From NCBI GenBank assembly GCA_016276965.1, contig JADNRU010000007.1, positions 1 to 39,236 on the forward strand: a DNA stretch of 39,236 bases, given 5' to 3'. Both the position numbers and the translations under genes were made by a program. The stretch is from Nitrosopumilales archaeon. Its GTDB lineage: Archaea > Thermoproteota > Nitrososphaeria > Nitrososphaerales > Nitrosopumilaceae. Positions 16,028-24,419 of this stretch are shown piece after piece. Under the pieces are notes generated by a model. That model was not told the DNA's origin. It saw only the letters and a list, made by a program, of their open reading frames with translations, and did no database searches. Each line of letters begins with the position of its first letter. Position 1 is the first letter of the stretch.

Positions 16028-16524
16028 TGGGTACGGCAACTGGAATTATTCGGGCATTAAATTCAGGAATAAAACACCTTGCAGTTAAACGATTTACATT
16101 ACGATATCCTGAACAAAAACTCAAGTTCGTAGGAGATGGATATCAATTTGATCCAACCACTGGTGTAGGAATTGCTGGATATAAGGGACGACACCTGCTT
16201 TTTCATGATAAATGTACAGGATGTCAGCTATGTGCTATTGCATGTGAAGGAGTTGCAGAAGCAATTGGTATGGTTAAGGTGCCAGAAGACTGGAAACACA
16301 ACAAGAAAGCAATCATGCCACAGATAGACTATGGAAAATGTGTTTTTTGTGGTTTATGCGTTGATGCATGTCCTTTCTATGCATTATACATGACAAATGA
16401 TTATGAATTATCCTCATTTAGTAAGGAGGCATTAATTTACACACCTGCCCAACTACAAGTAAAGCCAGAGGTTCAACAAGATGCAGAAATCATAATTGAC
16501 GACCGGGGTGCATACCATGGTTGA
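16027..16524 (+). CDS. nuoI: Complex I subunit I (two 4Fe-4S clusters)
   Basis: This is a 165-residue ferredoxin-like subunit that carries clusters N6a and N6b and passes electrons to NuoB. The ligands are CTGCQLCAIAC (C63, C66, C69, C73) and CVFCGLCVDAC (C105, C108, C111, C115). The N-terminal 30 residues form the amphipathic part that lies on the membrane arm. With no NuoEFG in this operon, NuoI would be the outermost electron entry in this cluster. The ATG overlaps the nuoH stop, and its 3' end overlaps the nuoJ start by 8 nt. Confidence 0.95.
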   Translation: MGTATGIIRALNSGIKHLAVKRFTLRYPEQKLKFVGDGYQFDPTTGVGIAGYKGRHLLFHDKCTGCQLCAIACEGVAEAIGMVKVPEDWKHNKKAIMPQIDYGKCVFCGLCVDACPFYALYMTNDYELSSFSKEALIYTPAQLQVKPEVQQDAEIIIDDRGAYHG

Positions 16525-17029
16525 CGCAGCATTTCTTGCATTATCCGTTTTAACAATTGGTACTGCAATTGCAGCACTTGAGATGCGTTCATTAATTTAT
16601 GGTTCCATAGCTCTTATGGGTTCACTTGGTGGAATTGCAGGATTTTTCTTATTATTGGATTCTCCCTTTGTTGCAATGTTTCAAATTGCAGTTTACGTGG
16701 GTTCAATTGCAGTATTAATTTTGTTTACTGTAATGCTAGTAAAAAGAGAATTAATTTTTCAAAAAATTGAAGATCCTAAAAGAAAATTTGCTGGTATTGG
16801 TTTAATGTTGGTACTAATGGTAGGAATTGGATCTATCATTCTTGATTCTGGATTAAAAACAATAGTCACAGATGAACCAGCAGTAGACTATAGAGAAATA
16901 GGAGTAGACTTTGTAACATACTACTGGCCTGCGTTGATAGCTATGGCACTTATTTTGGCAGGAGCTGTAACTGGAGCACTTGTTTTAGCAAGAAGGGAGG
17001 ATGTTGAAGATGAGCAACGAGCTAATTGA
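16517..17029 (+). CDS. nuoJ: Complex I subunit J
   Basis: This 170-residue membrane subunit has five transmembrane helices. The helix with FQIAVYVGSIAVLILFTVML matches the conserved TM3 that carries the pi-bulge in complex I. I chose ATG 16517 because GGGGTG at 16505-16510 sits just upstream and the helix follows directly. A further in-frame ATG at 16496 would only add hydrophilic residues inside nuoI. It overlaps nuoI by 8 nt and nuoK by 20 nt, so the genes are translationally coupled. Confidence 0.92.
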   Translation: MVDAAFLALSVLTIGTAIAALEMRSLIYGSIALMGSLGGIAGFFLLLDSPFVAMFQIAVYVGSIAVLILFTVMLVKRELIFQKIEDPKRKFAGIGLMLVLMVGIGSIILDSGLKTIVTDEPAVDYREIGVDFVTYYWPALIAMALILAGAVTGALVLARREDVEDEQRAN

Positions 17030-17315
17030 TTTTGTAATTGTTTCTGTTGCATTATTAGGTATTGGAATTTATGGTCTAGCTGTAAAACGAAATGCAATCC
17101 GGATGCTTTTTTCAATTGAAATTATAATTAATGCTGCAAATCTTAATCTTGTAGCCTTTGGCCGATTCATTCCTGGTAGTGAAGGGCAAACACTTGCACT
17201 ATTTTCTATAGGCATAGCTGCTGCTGAAGTCGCAGTAGGGCTTGCACTGATAATAGTGGCCTATAGAATGTACAAAAACATCGACATTGCTGAATTTAGG
17301 AGCCTTAAAGGATAA
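17010..17315 (+). CDS. nuoK: Complex I subunit K
   Basis: This 101-residue subunit has three transmembrane helices and is homologous to MrpC. The conserved membrane carboxylates are visible in LFSIEIIINAANLN (first Glu) and AAAEVAVGLALI (second Glu). I chose ATG 17010 over ATG 17001, because GGGAGG (16995-17000) gives a normal spacer only to the later one. The coding region starts 20 nt before the nuoJ stop. It ends with TAATG shared with nuoM. Confidence 0.92.
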   Translation: MSNELIDFVIVSVALLGIGIYGLAVKRNAIRMLFSIEIIINAANLNLVAFGRFIPGSEGQTLALFSIGIAAAEVAVGLALIIVAYRMYKNIDIAEFRSLKG

Positions 17316-18877
17316 TGGAGTATGCATTACTTCAGGCAGTCTTCCTGCCTCTGTTACTTTCACCACTAGTCTATTATCTTGGCAGAAAAGTCGGACCTAA
17401 TGCAGCAACATGGTTTAGTTTTGGAATACTACTCTACTGCACAATTCTGATCATTGTTGCAGCCCTTAATGGAACATATGAAGAACATTATCCATGGACT
17501 GAGTTATTTGGCGAATTTGGATTCCTATTAGATGGTTTAGCTGCTCCATTTGCCATAATCATCTATGTTTTGGCAACAATTCTTGCATTGTATTCTAAAC
17601 CTTACATGGTTCACAAATTCAAAGAAAACTTTCACGAGCTATATCAAAGCAAAACAGGAGGTGGAAGTGCTGGTCAAACTACCGCAATCGTAGAATCGTC
17701 TGCATTAACAGAATATGTTAACAAACAATCTGGAATCTACTTTGCATTATTCCTTGTCTTTTCAATGGGAATGCTTGGAACAGTACTTGCAACCAATCTA
17801 ATTGAATTTTATATTTTCTTTGAGGTCATGCTCGTTCCTGCTTTCTTCTTAATCGCTTTTTGGGGTGATGGTCCTAGACGACGAATTGCATTAATGTTCT
17901 TTTTATGGACTCATGTTGGTGCAGTAATTTTACTTTTAGGATTTTTGACAATTGGTCTTAGTATTGGAAGTTTTGATTTTGCTGACATTAAAGAATCAGA
18001 GATTCCATCAGACGTTGTACTTTTAGCAGCTGTTGCTATTCTCATAGGACTTGGGGTAAAGCTTGCAGCTTTCATGTTCCATATTTGGCTCCCTTATGCA
18101 CACGCTTCAGCTCCTACTCCAATTAGTGCATTGTTATCGCCAGCTATGATCGGAATTGGAGCCTATGCTATCTTTAGATTAATCATTGAATTTTTGCCAG
18201 GTCAATATGAAGTTCTTGCAATTTGGATACACATCTGGGGACTTGCAACCATGTTCTATGGTGGTGCAATGGCCTTAATGCAAGATGACATCAAGCGAAT
18301 GTTTGCATATTCAAGCATTAGTCAAATGGGATATCTTTTGTTTGGCATTGGCTCGTTTTCTGTTTTGGGACTTGCAGGCGCAGAAATGATGTATGTTACT
18401 CACGGACTAGGAAAGGGTCTTCTCTTTATGACCGCTGGAGTTCTAATACTACAGGTAGGTTCTAGAAAAATTTCACAGCTTGGAGGATTGGCAGGAAAGA
18501 TGCCAATTACTGCAGTATGTGCTGTAATAGGGGCCCTTACCATTATGGGCATTCCTCCAACGAGTGGATTCATGGGAGAATGGACATTATTTTACGGTGC
18601 CTTAGAAACAGCACTCGAAGAAGGTTCTACCTTACGGGCAGTAGCATTTGGTTTGGGTCTTGTAGCAACAGTTCTTACAATGGCTTACATACTTTGGATG
18701 CTAAAGCGTGTCTTCTTTGGAAAACTTCCGGAAAATCTTTCTGATGTAAAGGATGGAAGTTGGTATATGCTTGCACCTATGATGGTGTTAGCAGGATTTA
18801 CTATTGTTGTAGGAATTTATCCTGACATATTCTTTAACAAAATTATTCCATACATGAGTGGAGTGTTGGGAGGATAA
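17315..18877 (+). CDS. nuoM: Complex I subunit M (antiporter-like)
   Basis: This is a 520-residue proton-pumping subunit related to MrpA/MrpD antiporters, with about 14 transmembrane helices. The key charged residues are in IEFYIFFEVMLVP (helix Glu), GVKLAAFMFHIWLPYAHASAPTP (central Lys) and MQDDIKRMFAYSSISQMGY (the broken-helix region). A hydrophilic insert of about 35 residues (105-138, containing KTGGGSAGQ) between early helices is longer than in bacterial NuoM. The start overlaps the nuoK stop. Confidence 0.95.
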   Translation: MEYALLQAVFLPLLLSPLVYYLGRKVGPNAATWFSFGILLYCTILIIVAALNGTYEEHYPWTELFGEFGFLLDGLAAPFAIIIYVLATILALYSKPYMVHKFKENFHELYQSKTGGGSAGQTTAIVESSALTEYVNKQSGIYFALFLVFSMGMLGTVLATNLIEFYIFFEVMLVPAFFLIAFWGDGPRRRIALMFFLWTHVGAVILLLGFLTIGLSIGSFDFADIKESEIPSDVVLLAAVAILIGLGVKLAAFMFHIWLPYAHASAPTPISALLSPAMIGIGAYAIFRLIIEFLPGQYEVLAIWIHIWGLATMFYGGAMALMQDDIKRMFAYSSISQMGYLLFGIGSFSVLGLAGAEMMYVTHGLGKGLLFMTAGVLILQVGSRKISQLGGLAGKMPITAVCAVIGALTIMGIPPTSGFMGEWTLFYGALETALEEGSTLRAVAFGLGLVATVLTMAYILWMLKRVFFGKLPENLSDVKDGSWYMLAPMMVLAGFTIVVGIYPDIFFNKIIPYMSGVLGG

Positions 18878-18880
18878 TTA

Positions 18881-20953
18881 ATGGCAACTGAGTTTATGGG
18901 TTTAGACGTAAGTGCAATTAGTGCTTGGACAATTTGGATTCTGCCTTTCCTCGCAGCAGTGATCATTCCTGCTGTTGGAAAAGGTTCCAAGAAAGCAACT
19001 GGTTATGTTGCTGTTGGTTTGGCACTCGCAAGTGCATTGTTTGCAACTTCTCTTTTACCTGGTGCACTTGAAGCTCAAGAAGTACATGATCAAATTCCGT
19101 GGATCTCATCAATAGGTCTGAAAGCAGGAGTGTTAGCTGATCCACTTGCTGTAATAATGGCTAATGTTGTAGGATGGATTTCATTTCTGATTTTGGTCTA
19201 CAGCATTGGTTACATGAAAGGCGACAAAGATATTGTAAGATTCTGGTTCTGGATGATGTTCTTTATTGGTTCCATGCAGCTTATTGTATTATCTGATAAT
19301 TTATTACAGCTGTTCTTTGGATGGGAAGGTGTAGGTCTTGCTTCTTATGCATTGATTGGTTTTTGGTATCGTGATAAAGCACAACACCATGTTGGAAAAG
19401 AAGGATACTCGACACTTGGAATAATGGAATATTATTCGCCAACTCATGCAGGAATGAAGGCATTCATCATGACAAAAGTTGGAGACATTATGATGTTAGC
19501 TGGTATGTTCTTGATATTTGCGTATGCGGGTACTTTTGGATTCAAAGAACTAATCGGAGATACTGCTTGGGCAACAACAATGTCAGCAGAGGGTCTTTTG
19601 GTTCCAGCTGCTGTTTTACTTTTTGGTGGTGCATTAGGAAAATCTGCTCAATTTCCACTAAATGAGTGGTTGCTTGAGGCCATGACTGGCCCTACGGCAG
19701 TTTCCGCTTTGATTCACGCAGCAACAATGGTAAAAGCTGGAGTCTTTTTGGTAGCAAGACTAGGTCCTTTGTTCTTTGCTTTAGGTGCTGCAGGAATTTT
19801 AGCAGATCAATTTTTTGAAATCATAGCTTGGGTTGGTGCCATAACTGCACTTTTGCTAGCAACGCAGGCCGTAGTAAATCCAGAAATCAAAAAAGTCCTG
19901 GCATATTCTACTGGCTCACAAATTGGTTATATGATGATGGCACTTGGAATTGCTGGACTATCACAACAATTCGTTGATGGTTATACCGCAGGATTCTACC
20001 ACTTGATTTCACATGCAATGTTTAAGGCATCTTTGTTCATGGCAGCAGGTTCGTTGTTGCATGTTGTCGGATCTCGATTTATGACAGACATGGGAGGACT
20101 GAGGAAACAGATGAAGAAGACATATGCATTCATGTGGGCAGCAGGTCTTGCATTAATGGGTGCGCCATTTATCACAACAGGATTTTGGAGCAAAGACGCA
20201 ATCTTTGCTGCAGTATACGAATCAGGAAATACTTGGGCTTTGCCAATTTTTGTAATTGCTATTTTGACTGCAGTAATTACAGCATTCTACACCACAAGAA
20301 TGATAGGAATGGTTTTCTTTGGAAAGAAAAGTAAACACATTGAGAAGATGGAAAGTGAAGGAAATCACATTCATGAAGCACCAATGTTAATGTGGGTTCC
20401 ATACGGAATACTTGCAGTACTAACGATAGGAATAGGAATCATCGGCTTGTCTGCAGAAGAAGGAATTCATGAACTATTTACAGAATATCTTGAAAATTCA
20501 TTTGGAATTTATTCAGTTCTTCCTGAAGTTGACGAATCTATGTTGCCTGGTTTTCTATCTGGTCTTAATCCAATAGCATTAGGTTCCTCGCTAATTGCAT
20601 TTTCTGTTGGTTTTGGATTGGGATACATTTTCTATATTGGACGGTGGGTAGATCCTGTCAAGTTTGTTAATTCTAACTTGTTCTTCTATGCCTTACACAA
20701 GGTAATGCTAAACAGATGGTATCTAAACGCAATAATTTACTGGGTATTTGTTATTGCACCACTTTGGCTAGCACGAGGAATTTGGAGATACTTTGAGCGA
20801 ACGGCAATTGATATGGGAATGAACGTTGGATTAGAACGAACTATTGGTTGGAGTGCTAAGGTAGTTCAGGCATCTCAAACAGGTATAGCACAGTCTTATC
20901 TTTTCGTATTTGGAGCAGGACTTCTCTTTATTGTCCTGATATTGTTAATTTAG
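18881..20953 (+). CDS. nuoL: Complex I subunit L (antiporter-like, long arm)
   Basis: This 690-residue distal proton pump has about 16 transmembrane helices and the C-terminal lateral helix region typical of NuoL. Motifs include LFFGWEGVGLASYALIGFWY, GKSAQFPLNEWLLEAMTGPT and NPEIKKVLAYSTGSQIGYMM. The C-terminal part after about residue 560 contains the amphipathic HL helix and a final anchor helix. A strong GGGAGGA at 18868-18874 precedes the ATG. It lies 3 nt after nuoM. Confidence 0.96.
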   Translation: MATEFMGLDVSAISAWTIWILPFLAAVIIPAVGKGSKKATGYVAVGLALASALFATSLLPGALEAQEVHDQIPWISSIGLKAGVLADPLAVIMANVVGWISFLILVYSIGYMKGDKDIVRFWFWMMFFIGSMQLIVLSDNLLQLFFGWEGVGLASYALIGFWYRDKAQHHVGKEGYSTLGIMEYYSPTHAGMKAFIMTKVGDIMMLAGMFLIFAYAGTFGFKELIGDTAWATTMSAEGLLVPAAVLLFGGALGKSAQFPLNEWLLEAMTGPTAVSALIHAATMVKAGVFLVARLGPLFFALGAAGILADQFFEIIAWVGAITALLLATQAVVNPEIKKVLAYSTGSQIGYMMMALGIAGLSQQFVDGYTAGFYHLISHAMFKASLFMAAGSLLHVVGSRFMTDMGGLRKQMKKTYAFMWAAGLALMGAPFITTGFWSKDAIFAAVYESGNTWALPIFVIAILTAVITAFYTTRMIGMVFFGKKSKHIEKMESEGNHIHEAPMLMWVPYGILAVLTIGIGIIGLSAEEGIHELFTEYLENSFGIYSVLPEVDESMLPGFLSGLNPIALGSSLIAFSVGFGLGYIFYIGRWVDPVKFVNSNLFFYALHKVMLNRWYLNAIIYWVFVIAPLWLARGIWRYFERTAIDMGMNVGLERTIGWSAKVVQASQTGIAQSYLFVFGAGLLFIVLILLI

Positions 20954-20963
20954 GTGGTAATGG

Positions 20964-22448
20964 ATGATCGAAATTACATCAACTCCAGTGATTTTGATTG
21001 CAATATTAGGTACAATAGGTGTAGCCCTTCCAATAATTAGCATTTCACGAAAGGAAAGAGGTTCATCATCATTTTACGGTGCCATTACCTTTGGTGCGTT
21101 ACTAGCTTCAATTGGTTACGTTGTATATCAGATTTTTTCTGAAAATATTTTACCAGGAGCTGTCTTTTCAGAAGATGTTCTTGTTGATGATACTTTTGGT
21201 AGCTTGTTTGCAATTGCAATGTTAATTGTTGCAATGATGACAACAGTTGGCTCATTCAATTACATGCGAAACAAACCTCATACTGCGGTATATTTTTCGT
21301 TGATTCTTTTGTCCACTATAGGAATGGTACTCATTGCATATTCTACTGACTTGATAATGCTTTTAATTGCGTGGGAACTAATGAGTATCCCAACATATGT
21401 TCTAGCCGGCTTTATCAAAAAAGATCCAATGTCAAATGAAGCTGCACTCAAATACTTTTTGTTTGGTGCACTTGCATCAGCAATTATAATTTACGGAATT
21501 TCAATTGTATATGGTATTACAGGTTCAACTAACATTGGCGAAGTAATTCAGGGATTTGCAGCACTTGATTCAGACATGATGCCTCTTGCATTGTTAGCTG
21601 TTGCAATGTTTATTGCAGGATTTGGATTCAAAATGGGACTTGTTCCGTTCCACATGTGGTTACCTGATGCCTATGAAGGCTCTCCGCCAACTATTGCCAC
21701 ACTTTTAGCAGCTGGAACAAAGAAAGCAGGATTTGCTGCTGCAATACGAGTCATTGTAATGGGTACAATTGCTCTAAACTTGGAATGGACTTTTGCCCTC
21801 GGAATAATTGCTGTAATGACTATGACTGTTGGAAATGTTGCTGCAATTATGCAAAAAAATCTGGCAAGAATGCTTGCCTATTCCAGTATAGGACATGCTG
21901 GATACATCCTAATAGGCCTCTCAATTGCACCATTTAGCTCTATAGGACTTCAAGGTTCACTCTTTCATATCTTAAATCACGCAGTAATGAAAGGTGCTGC
22001 ATTCATTGCAGTAGCTGGAATAGTTTCAACTTTGGCAATTGCAAATATTGAAAAGCTAAAAGGTCTTGGAAGAAAAATGCCAATTACTTCATTAGGACTT
22101 GTTATTTCACTTCTTGCATTAGCTGGAGTTCCCCCACTTAATGGATTTTGGAGTAAATTGATATTATTTGGTGCTGCAATTGATGCAGGTCCAGTAGCTG
22201 CTTGGGCTCCCTGGCTTGCTATAGCCGGTGTTCTAAACAGCGCACTTTCACTAGCTTACTATGGTTGGATTATTCGAAAGATGTACTTTGAAGGAGAGAC
22301 AGAAAAAAGAGTCAAAGAACCAAAATCTATAATTGCCGTCATGATATTTTCTATCATCTTCATAGTAGCAATCGGAGTCTATCCAGACCCAATCATACAA
22401 TTTACAGAAAGTGCTGTACCTTCACTTAGTATGGCAATCTCGCCTTGA
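20964..22448 (+). CDS. nuoN: Complex I subunit N (antiporter-like)
   Basis: This 494-residue third antiporter-like pump has about 14 transmembrane helices. Motifs include LIAWELMSIPTYVLAG, FGFKMGLVPFHMWLPDAYEGSP and MQKNLARMLAYSSIGHAGY. It ends the operon in the order A-B-C-D-H-I-J-K-M-L-N, so all 11 core subunits of the minimal archaeal complex are present and NuoE, F and G are absent. Its last 23 nt overlap the end of the convergent polyprenyl synthase gene. Confidence 0.96.
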   Translation: MIEITSTPVILIAILGTIGVALPIISISRKERGSSSFYGAITFGALLASIGYVVYQIFSENILPGAVFSEDVLVDDTFGSLFAIAMLIVAMMTTVGSFNYMRNKPHTAVYFSLILLSTIGMVLIAYSTDLIMLLIAWELMSIPTYVLAGFIKKDPMSNEAALKYFLFGALASAIIIYGISIVYGITGSTNIGEVIQGFAALDSDMMPLALLAVAMFIAGFGFKMGLVPFHMWLPDAYEGSPPTIATLLAAGTKKAGFAAAIRVIVMGTIALNLEWTFALGIIAVMTMTVGNVAAIMQKNLARMLAYSSIGHAGYILIGLSIAPFSSIGLQGSLFHILNHAVMKGAAFIAVAGIVSTLAIANIEKLKGLGRKMPITSLGLVISLLALAGVPPLNGFWSKLILFGAAIDAGPVAAWAPWLAIAGVLNSALSLAYYGWIIRKMYFEGETEKRVKEPKSIIAVMIFSIIFIVAIGVYPDPIIQFTESAVPSLSMAISP

Positions 22449-23289
22449 ATATCGTAAATTTAATTAGATTCTCTAAATTTGATTTTGCATCGCCATCAGT
22501 GATTTTTCTTAGACCAAACCGTGCTTTTTGAGAATAATTTTTCAATAAATCTTCCATTTTGTTAAATACGTCACGTGGATCAGAACTTTTTTTGATTAAC
22601 AGATTGAATAATTTATCTTCATTTTTCCAGTCATGAAGATCATCTTGAATTTGATAAGCAACGCCAATGTTTTTTCCATATTCTGATAAAGCTTCAATTT
22701 CTTCTTCAGTCCCTCCTCCAAGTATAGCTCCGAGTCTTGCTGCAGTTTCAAATGCCGTTGCAGTTTTGTATTCTATGACTTTAAGGTAATCATCAAATGT
22801 CACATCCTCACTTTCTTCTAATTTACCTTCAAGAATTTCTCCTTCACTCATTAGCATTGCAGTTGTGGAAAGATCTTTTGTTATCCTAGGATTGTTAATT
22901 CTAGAAGAGATATTGAGAATTAAACCCAAAACAAAATCTCCTGAAAGAATACTAGTATTATATCCATATTTGATATAAAATGGGTCTTTGTGTCTCCTTA
23001 ACGTTTCATTATCTATAATATCATCATGAATGACCGATTCTGTGTGTAGAAGCTCTACGGCACATGAGGCAACATAGGCATTTTCATCGGCCTTTCCCAC
23101 ACTTTCTGCTGCCAGGATTAAAATTAAGGGCCTAATTCGTTTTCCTCCCTCCGTTGCATATTTTAGGGAATCAATAAACTCTGATTCTGAATATAGATCA
23201 AGTTCAGATTCTAATGAAGAATCAATTTTTTTAATATAATTTTCGTATGTTTCTAGAAGAGGATTGACTTCAATGTTTTTCCTGTCCAA
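22426..23289 (-). CDS. Polyprenyl diphosphate synthase (probably geranylgeranyl-PP synthase)
   Basis: This 287-residue trans-prenyltransferase elongates allylic diphosphates with IPP, a step needed for archaeal lipid or menaquinone side chains. The first aspartate motif is DDIID (89-93) and the second is DDLHD (216-220). GGKRIRP (48-54) binds IPP. After the second motif the usual GKxxxxDL stretch is not clear (KNEDKLFNLLIKK). Chain length cannot be fixed by eye. The start is TTG 23289; no nearby ATG is in frame. Its 3' end overlaps nuoN by 23 nt on the other strand. Confidence 0.9.
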   Translation of the reverse strand: MDRKNIEVNPLLETYENYIKKIDSSLESELDLYSESEFIDSLKYATEGGKRIRPLILILAAESVGKADENAYVASCAVELLHTESVIHDDIIDNETLRRHKDPFYIKYGYNTSILSGDFVLGLILNISSRINNPRITKDLSTTAMLMSEGEILEGKLEESEDVTFDDYLKVIEYKTATAFETAARLGAILGGGTEEEIEALSEYGKNIGVAYQIQDDLHDWKNEDKLFNLLIKKSSDPRDVFNKMEDLLKNYSQKARFGLRKITDGDAKSNLENLIKFTIFKARLPY

Positions 23290-23330
23290 AATAACCCTTG
23301 ATAAATTTCTTTTAGTTTCATATTAATACT

Positions 23331-23425
23331 TGGTGCTCCCGCCGGGATTTTCATCATTAAGATTTTGAACCCGGGATCACCGCCTTGAAAGGGCGGTATG
23401 CTTGACCGGTCTACACCACAGGAGC
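23331..23425 (-). tRNA. tRNA-Glu (anticodon TTC) with a T-loop intron, CCA encoded
   Basis: Acceptor GCTCCTG pairs with CGGGAGC, the discriminator is A, and CCA is encoded (23331-23333). The anticodon stem CCGCC/GGCGG holds loop CTTTCAA, giving TTC. The T stem is CCGGG (complement of 23370-23374) and CCCGG (complement of 23342-23346), but the loop between them is 23 nt instead of 7. Removing the 16 nt at 23348-23363 leaves the normal T loop TTCAAAT. A TATA-like element (GATTTTATGG) lies about 25 nt upstream on the same strand. Confidence 0.95.
23348..23363 (-). other. 16-nt tRNA intron between positions 59 and 60, with a bulge-helix-bulge motif
   Basis: On the RNA strand the T loop reads TTCA-AAA-TCTTAATGA-TGAA-AAT between the T-stem halves. 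TTCA pairs with TGAA (4 bp), with a 3-nt bulge (AAA) on the 5' side and a 3-nt bulge (AAT) on the 3' side. This is the exact 3-4-3 geometry recognised by the archaeal splicing endonuclease. Cutting after the second base of each bulge removes 16 nt and restores TTCAAAT. Confidence 0.85.
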
Positions 23426-23507
23426 CCGATTTGCATCGTGTTATCTTATCCATAAAATCTTTTTGAAACTCCAAAGATTTTTTTATCACCTTAAAACGAT
23501 AAAACCC

Positions 23508-24143
23508 GTGAATTCTCTAATAAAACTAATCGATGAATTGATCGAAGAACGAAGTTTGTTGAAACATCCATTTTACCAAATGTGGTCTGATGGAAAATTA
23601 TCTCTTGATTCTTTAACTGGGTACTCAAAAGAATATTTCCAACTTGTAAAGGCAGTCCCATCCTTTATGACACCTATAATAAAAAATGCTACTGAAACAG
23701 TTGTTGGAGAACTTACTTCAAATCAAGAAGAAGAAGTGCAACACATTGGACCTTGGATAAAATTTGCTGGAGCATTAGGGGTGCCTGAAAAGGAATTAGA
23801 ACAATATCCAGGTCTTTCCAAAACGAGACAAGCTGTTTCTCAACTTTCATCATTGATGAATTCCTTTGAAGGAGGATCTTGTGCAATGTATGCTTTTGAA
23901 AAGGAAATTCCAAAAATTAGTCAAGTAAAGTTAGATGGATTGGTAGAATTTTATGGAATTGACAGTGAAGATGCAACAGAATACTTCAAACTTCATACAG
24001 AAGCAGACATCAGACATGCTGCAAGCTGGAGAAAAATTCTTGACAAATCTTCAACAAATGACGAAGATATGATTAAAACTGCAGAAAAATCATTATCTGC
24101 ACAAAACTTGTTGCTTGACAGTTGTTACGAAGCTTACTGTTAA
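23508..24143 (+). CDS. TENA/THI-4 / PqqC-like (CADD-type) protein
   Basis: This is a 211-residue all-helical protein of the haem-oxygenase-like fold. The visible motifs are EEVQHIGPWIKFAGALG and HTEADIRHAASW, whose Glu and His residues match the di-metal ligands of CADD/PqqC-type oxidases. The family includes thiaminases, PqqC and the CADD para-aminobenzoate synthases, so a cofactor-synthesis role is plausible but unspecific. I chose GTG 23508: a TTTTTATC box is centred 25 nt upstream, which supports a leaderless start. A further in-frame ATG at 23463 lies before that box. Confidence 0.75.
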   Translation: MNSLIKLIDELIEERSLLKHPFYQMWSDGKLSLDSLTGYSKEYFQLVKAVPSFMTPIIKNATETVVGELTSNQEEEVQHIGPWIKFAGALGVPEKELEQYPGLSKTRQAVSQLSSLMNSFEGGSCAMYAFEKEIPKISQVKLDGLVEFYGIDSEDATEYFKLHTEADIRHAASWRKILDKSSTNDEDMIKTAEKSLSAQNLLLDSCYEAYC

Positions 24144-24184
24144 CTGTATAACATTTTATACTGAGAATCAAATCTGTTGTTCGA

Positions 24185-24258
24185 GGGCCCGTAACTCAGC
24201 TTGGTAGAGTAACCGGCTCATAACCGGTGAGCCAAGGGATCGAAGCCCTTCGGGCCCA
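24185..24258 (+). tRNA. tRNA with CAT anticodon (elongator Met or Ile2)
   Basis: Acceptor GGGCCCG pairs with CGGGCCC, the discriminator is A, and no CCA is encoded. The anticodon stem ACCGG/CCGGT holds loop CTCATAA, giving CAT. G1-C72 argues against the initiator, which is A1-U72 in archaea. Elongator tRNA-Met and the agmatidine-modified tRNA-Ile2 cannot be told apart by eye. A TTTTATA box at 24154-24160 lies 26 nt upstream. Confidence 0.9.
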
Positions 24259-24419
24259 TTCTAATTAGGTAACTAAATGCCTGTTTAGGAACGAAATACC
24301 ATTAGTTTTAAAATGAGTAAATAGTAGATTTGATTGGCCGCAATGAAGAATCAGAGTTATATCTGAAAAATGATGTGAAGGCATTTGTCTGAGCTGCCAA
24401 ATTCGATACAAAACAATTC

